Positions 62,201 to 64,000 of a stretch of DNA of 64,000 bases are shown here, one piece after another; position 1 is the first letter of the stretch; each line of letters starts with the position of its first letter. The notes beneath the pieces are model-generated. The model worked only from the letters and a program-made list of their open reading frames with translations, searched no databases and was not told where the DNA came from. Source of the stretch: Pseudochelatococcus lubricantis (GTDB lineage Bacteria > Pseudomonadota > Alphaproteobacteria > Rhizobiales > Beijerinckiaceae). The stretch lies in assembly GCF_011762225.1 (NCBI RefSeq), contig NZ_JAASQI010000010.1, forward strand, positions 62,001 to 126,000, in the 5' to 3' direction. Both the position numbers and the translations under genes were made by a program.

Positions 62201-62989
62201 GCGGAGCCGAAGGAGGACGAGAAGATCCGCTTTCGCGACATCGTCGCCCAACCGCGTAAAATCATCACCTCGCCGACGTGGTCGGGCATCGAGAGCGAGC
62301 ACGTCTGCTACACGGCGGGCTACACCAACGTGCATGAACTGATCCCGTGGCGCACCATCAGCGGCCGCCAGCAGCTTTATCAGGATCATCCCTGGATGCG
62401 CGCCTTCGGCGAGGCGCTCGTCGTCTACCGGCCGCCGGTCGACCTGAAGACGACGCACGTCAAGGGCCTGAAGCCCAACGGCGAGACGGAGATCGTACTC
62501 AACTTCATCACGCCGCACCAGAAATGGGGCATCCACTCCACCTACACCGACAACCTCTTGATGCTCACCCTGAATCGCGGCGGGCCGGTGGTGTGGATTG
62601 CGGAGACCGACGCCGGCAAGGCAGGCATCCGCGACAACGACTGGGTGGAGGTATTCAACGCCAACGGCGCGATCACCGCGCGCGCGGTGGTGTCGCAGCG
62701 CATCCGGGAGGGAACGATGTTCATGTACCACGCGCAGGAGAAGATCATCAACACGCCCGGCTCCGAGATCACCGGCCAGCGCGGCGGCATCCATAACTCC
62801 GTCACCCGCACCATCCTGAAGCCGACACACATGATCGGCGGCTACGCCCAGCTCGCCTACGGCTTCAACTATTACGGCACCGTCGGCTCGAACCGCGACG
62901 AATTCGTCGTCCTTCGCAAGATGAGAAAGGTGGACTGGCTGGAAGAGCCCCTCGCCGCATCTTCAAACACCGGGAAGGAGCTTGCCTGA
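59249..62989 (+). CDS. narG: Respiratory nitrate reductase alpha subunit
   Basis: 1246 residues, full length for NarG. N-terminal [11 protein letters not shown] with later RGCSRGAS gives the His/Cys-liganded FS0 cluster. Then the molybdenum bis-MGD domains, with [23 protein letters not shown] and [25 protein letters not shown]. No twin-arginine signal, so the active site faces the cytoplasm. Reduces nitrate to nitrite with electrons from quinol via NarI and NarH. TGATG overlap with narH. Confidence 0.98.
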   Translation: [1246 protein letters not shown]

Positions 62990-64000
62990 TGAAAGTGCGC
63001 GCGCAAATTGCCATGGTCCTCAATCTGGACAAGTGCATCGGCTGTCACACCTGTTCCGTTACCTGCAAGAACGTGTGGACCAACCGCGACGGCGTCGAGT
63101 ACGCCTGGTTCAACAACGTAGAGACCAAGCCCGGTATCGGCTATCCCAAGGACTGGGAGAACCAGAAGCGCTGGAACGGCGGCTGGCGGCGGCGCAAGAA
63201 CGGCCGCATAGAGCCGCGCATGGGCGCGAAATGGCGGATTCTCTCCAAGATATTCGCCAACCCCGATCTGCCCGAGATCGACGACTATTACGAGCCGTTC
63301 GATTTCGACTACGCCCATCTGCAGACGGCGCCGGAACTGAAGGCGTTCCCCACCGCGCGCCCGCGCTCGAAGATCACCGGCGAGCGCATGGAAAAGATCG
63401 AGTGGGGGCCGAACTGGGAGGAAATCCTCGGCGGCGAGTTCGAGCACCGGGCGAAGGACTACAACTTCGAGGGCGTCGAAACCGAGATCTACGGCGCCTA
63501 TGAAAACACTTTCATGATGTACCTGCCGCGCCTGTGCGAGCACTGCCTCAACCCCGCCTGCGTCGCCGCCTGCCCGTCGGGCGCGATCTACAAGCGGGAG
63601 GAGGACGGTATCGTCCTCATCGATCAGGACAAATGCAGGGGCTGGCGCATGTGCGTTTCCGCCTGTCCCTACAAGAAGATCTACTACAACTGGGACTCCG
63701 GCAAATCGGAGAAGTGCGTCCTGTGCTATCCCCGCCTTGAGGTGGGCCAGCCCACCGTCTGTTCGGAAACCTGCGTCGGGCGCATCCGCTATCTCGGCGT
63801 GGTGCTCTACGATGCGGACCGCATCGAGGAAGCCGCCTCGACCGAGAACGAGCAGGATCTCTACGAGGCACAGCTCGGCATCTTCCTCGATCCCGCCGAT
63901 CCGGCGGTGATCGCGCAGGCGCGGGCGGACGGCGTGCCGGAGGCATGGCTGGAGGCCGCGCGCCACAGCCCCGTCTACAAGATGGCGATCGACTGGAAGA
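62989..64000 (+). CDS. narH: Respiratory nitrate reductase beta subunit (partial, 3' end outside)
   Basis: First 337 codons from ATG 62989, which overlaps the narG stop. Four cluster motifs are visible: CIGCHTCSVTCKN, CEHCLNPACVAACPSGAI, CRGWRMCVSACPYKKI (Trp replacing one Cys, as expected for the [3Fe-4S] site) and CVLCYPRLEVGQPTVCSETC. It carries electrons from NarI to NarG. narJ and narI are expected beyond the window edge. Confidence 0.97.
   Translation, partial: MKVRAQIAMVLNLDKCIGCHTCSVTCKNVWTNRDGVEYAWFNNVETKPGIGYPKDWENQKRWNGGWRRRKNGRIEPRMGAKWRILSKIFANPDLPEIDDYYEPFDFDYAHLQTAPELKAFPTARPRSKITGERMEKIEWGPNWEEILGGEFEHRAKDYNFEGVETEIYGAYENTFMMYLPRLCEHCLNPACVAACPSGAIYKREEDGIVLIDQDKCRGWRMCVSACPYKKIYYNWDSGKSEKCVLCYPRLEVGQPTVCSETCVGRIRYLGVVLYDADRIEEAASTENEQDLYEAQLGIFLDPADPAVIAQARADGVPEAWLEAARHSPVYKMAIDWK

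Noticed and set aside
59117-62830. 1237-codon open frame on the minus strand opposite narG
   Set aside because: It is the mirror of narG caused by high GC at third positions. It has no family motif and no ribosome-binding site, and narG itself is certain.
62982-63503. Plus-strand open frame at the start of narH
   Set aside because: Another frame within narH. The true frame starts at 62989 and shows all iron-sulfur motifs of NarH.

Overview
The window is high-GC alphaproteobacterial chromosome, most likely from the order Hyphomicrobiales (Rhizobiales). The evidence is EcfG-type stress promoters (GGAAC-N16/17-CGTT), a ScfR/RamB-type regulator beside isocitrate lyase, nosX at the end of the nos operon, NnrR/NarR/NsrR regulators and RIME-like intergenic palindromes. 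The genus is not resolved. No rRNA, tRNA, insertion sequence, prophage or CRISPR array was seen.

1-10.3 kb is carbon and amine metabolism: a three-subunit flavin/iron-sulfur dehydrogenase of the cyanide synthase/opine oxidase type with a divergent LysR regulator, a D-amino acid aminotransferase, ScfR divergent from aceA, and a formaldehyde module (frmR, glutathione-dependent formaldehyde dehydrogenase). 10.3-17.8 kb is a stress and compatible-solute region: otsA-otsB, a GH15 hydrolase, a CBS protein, a glutathione synthetase-like enzyme and small stress-type proteins, three of them behind EcfG-like promoters.

17.9-64 kb is a nearly continuous denitrification and anaerobic-growth island. In order it holds nnrS and two small genes, pseudoazurin, a ferritin-like protein, nosRZDFYLX, a TonB receptor-ABC importer-nnrS operon, anaerobic ribonucleotide reductase with its glycyl-radical segment on a separate small protein plus nrdG, nsrR, a DUF2249 protein, nirK-nirV, nnrR and a third Crp/Fnr gene, norCBQD, ubiTUV with ubiD-ubiX for oxygen-independent ubiquinone synthesis, narR, a double-length narK, narG and the start of narH. 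Together they cover nitrate to dinitrogen, with the electron carrier (pseudoazurin), quinone and dNTP supply needed without oxygen.

Regulatory sites recur through the island: Fnr-type boxes, 23-bp NsrR-like palindromes before nnrS, paz, nosR, the TonB operon and between narR and narK, and two NrdR boxes before nrdD. A family of about 100-bp imperfect palindromic repeats lies in several intergenic gaps. The least explained element is the NsrR/Fnr-site-preceded TonB-ABC-NnrS operon (30.9-37.0 kb); the most unusual protein arrangement is the split NrdD.
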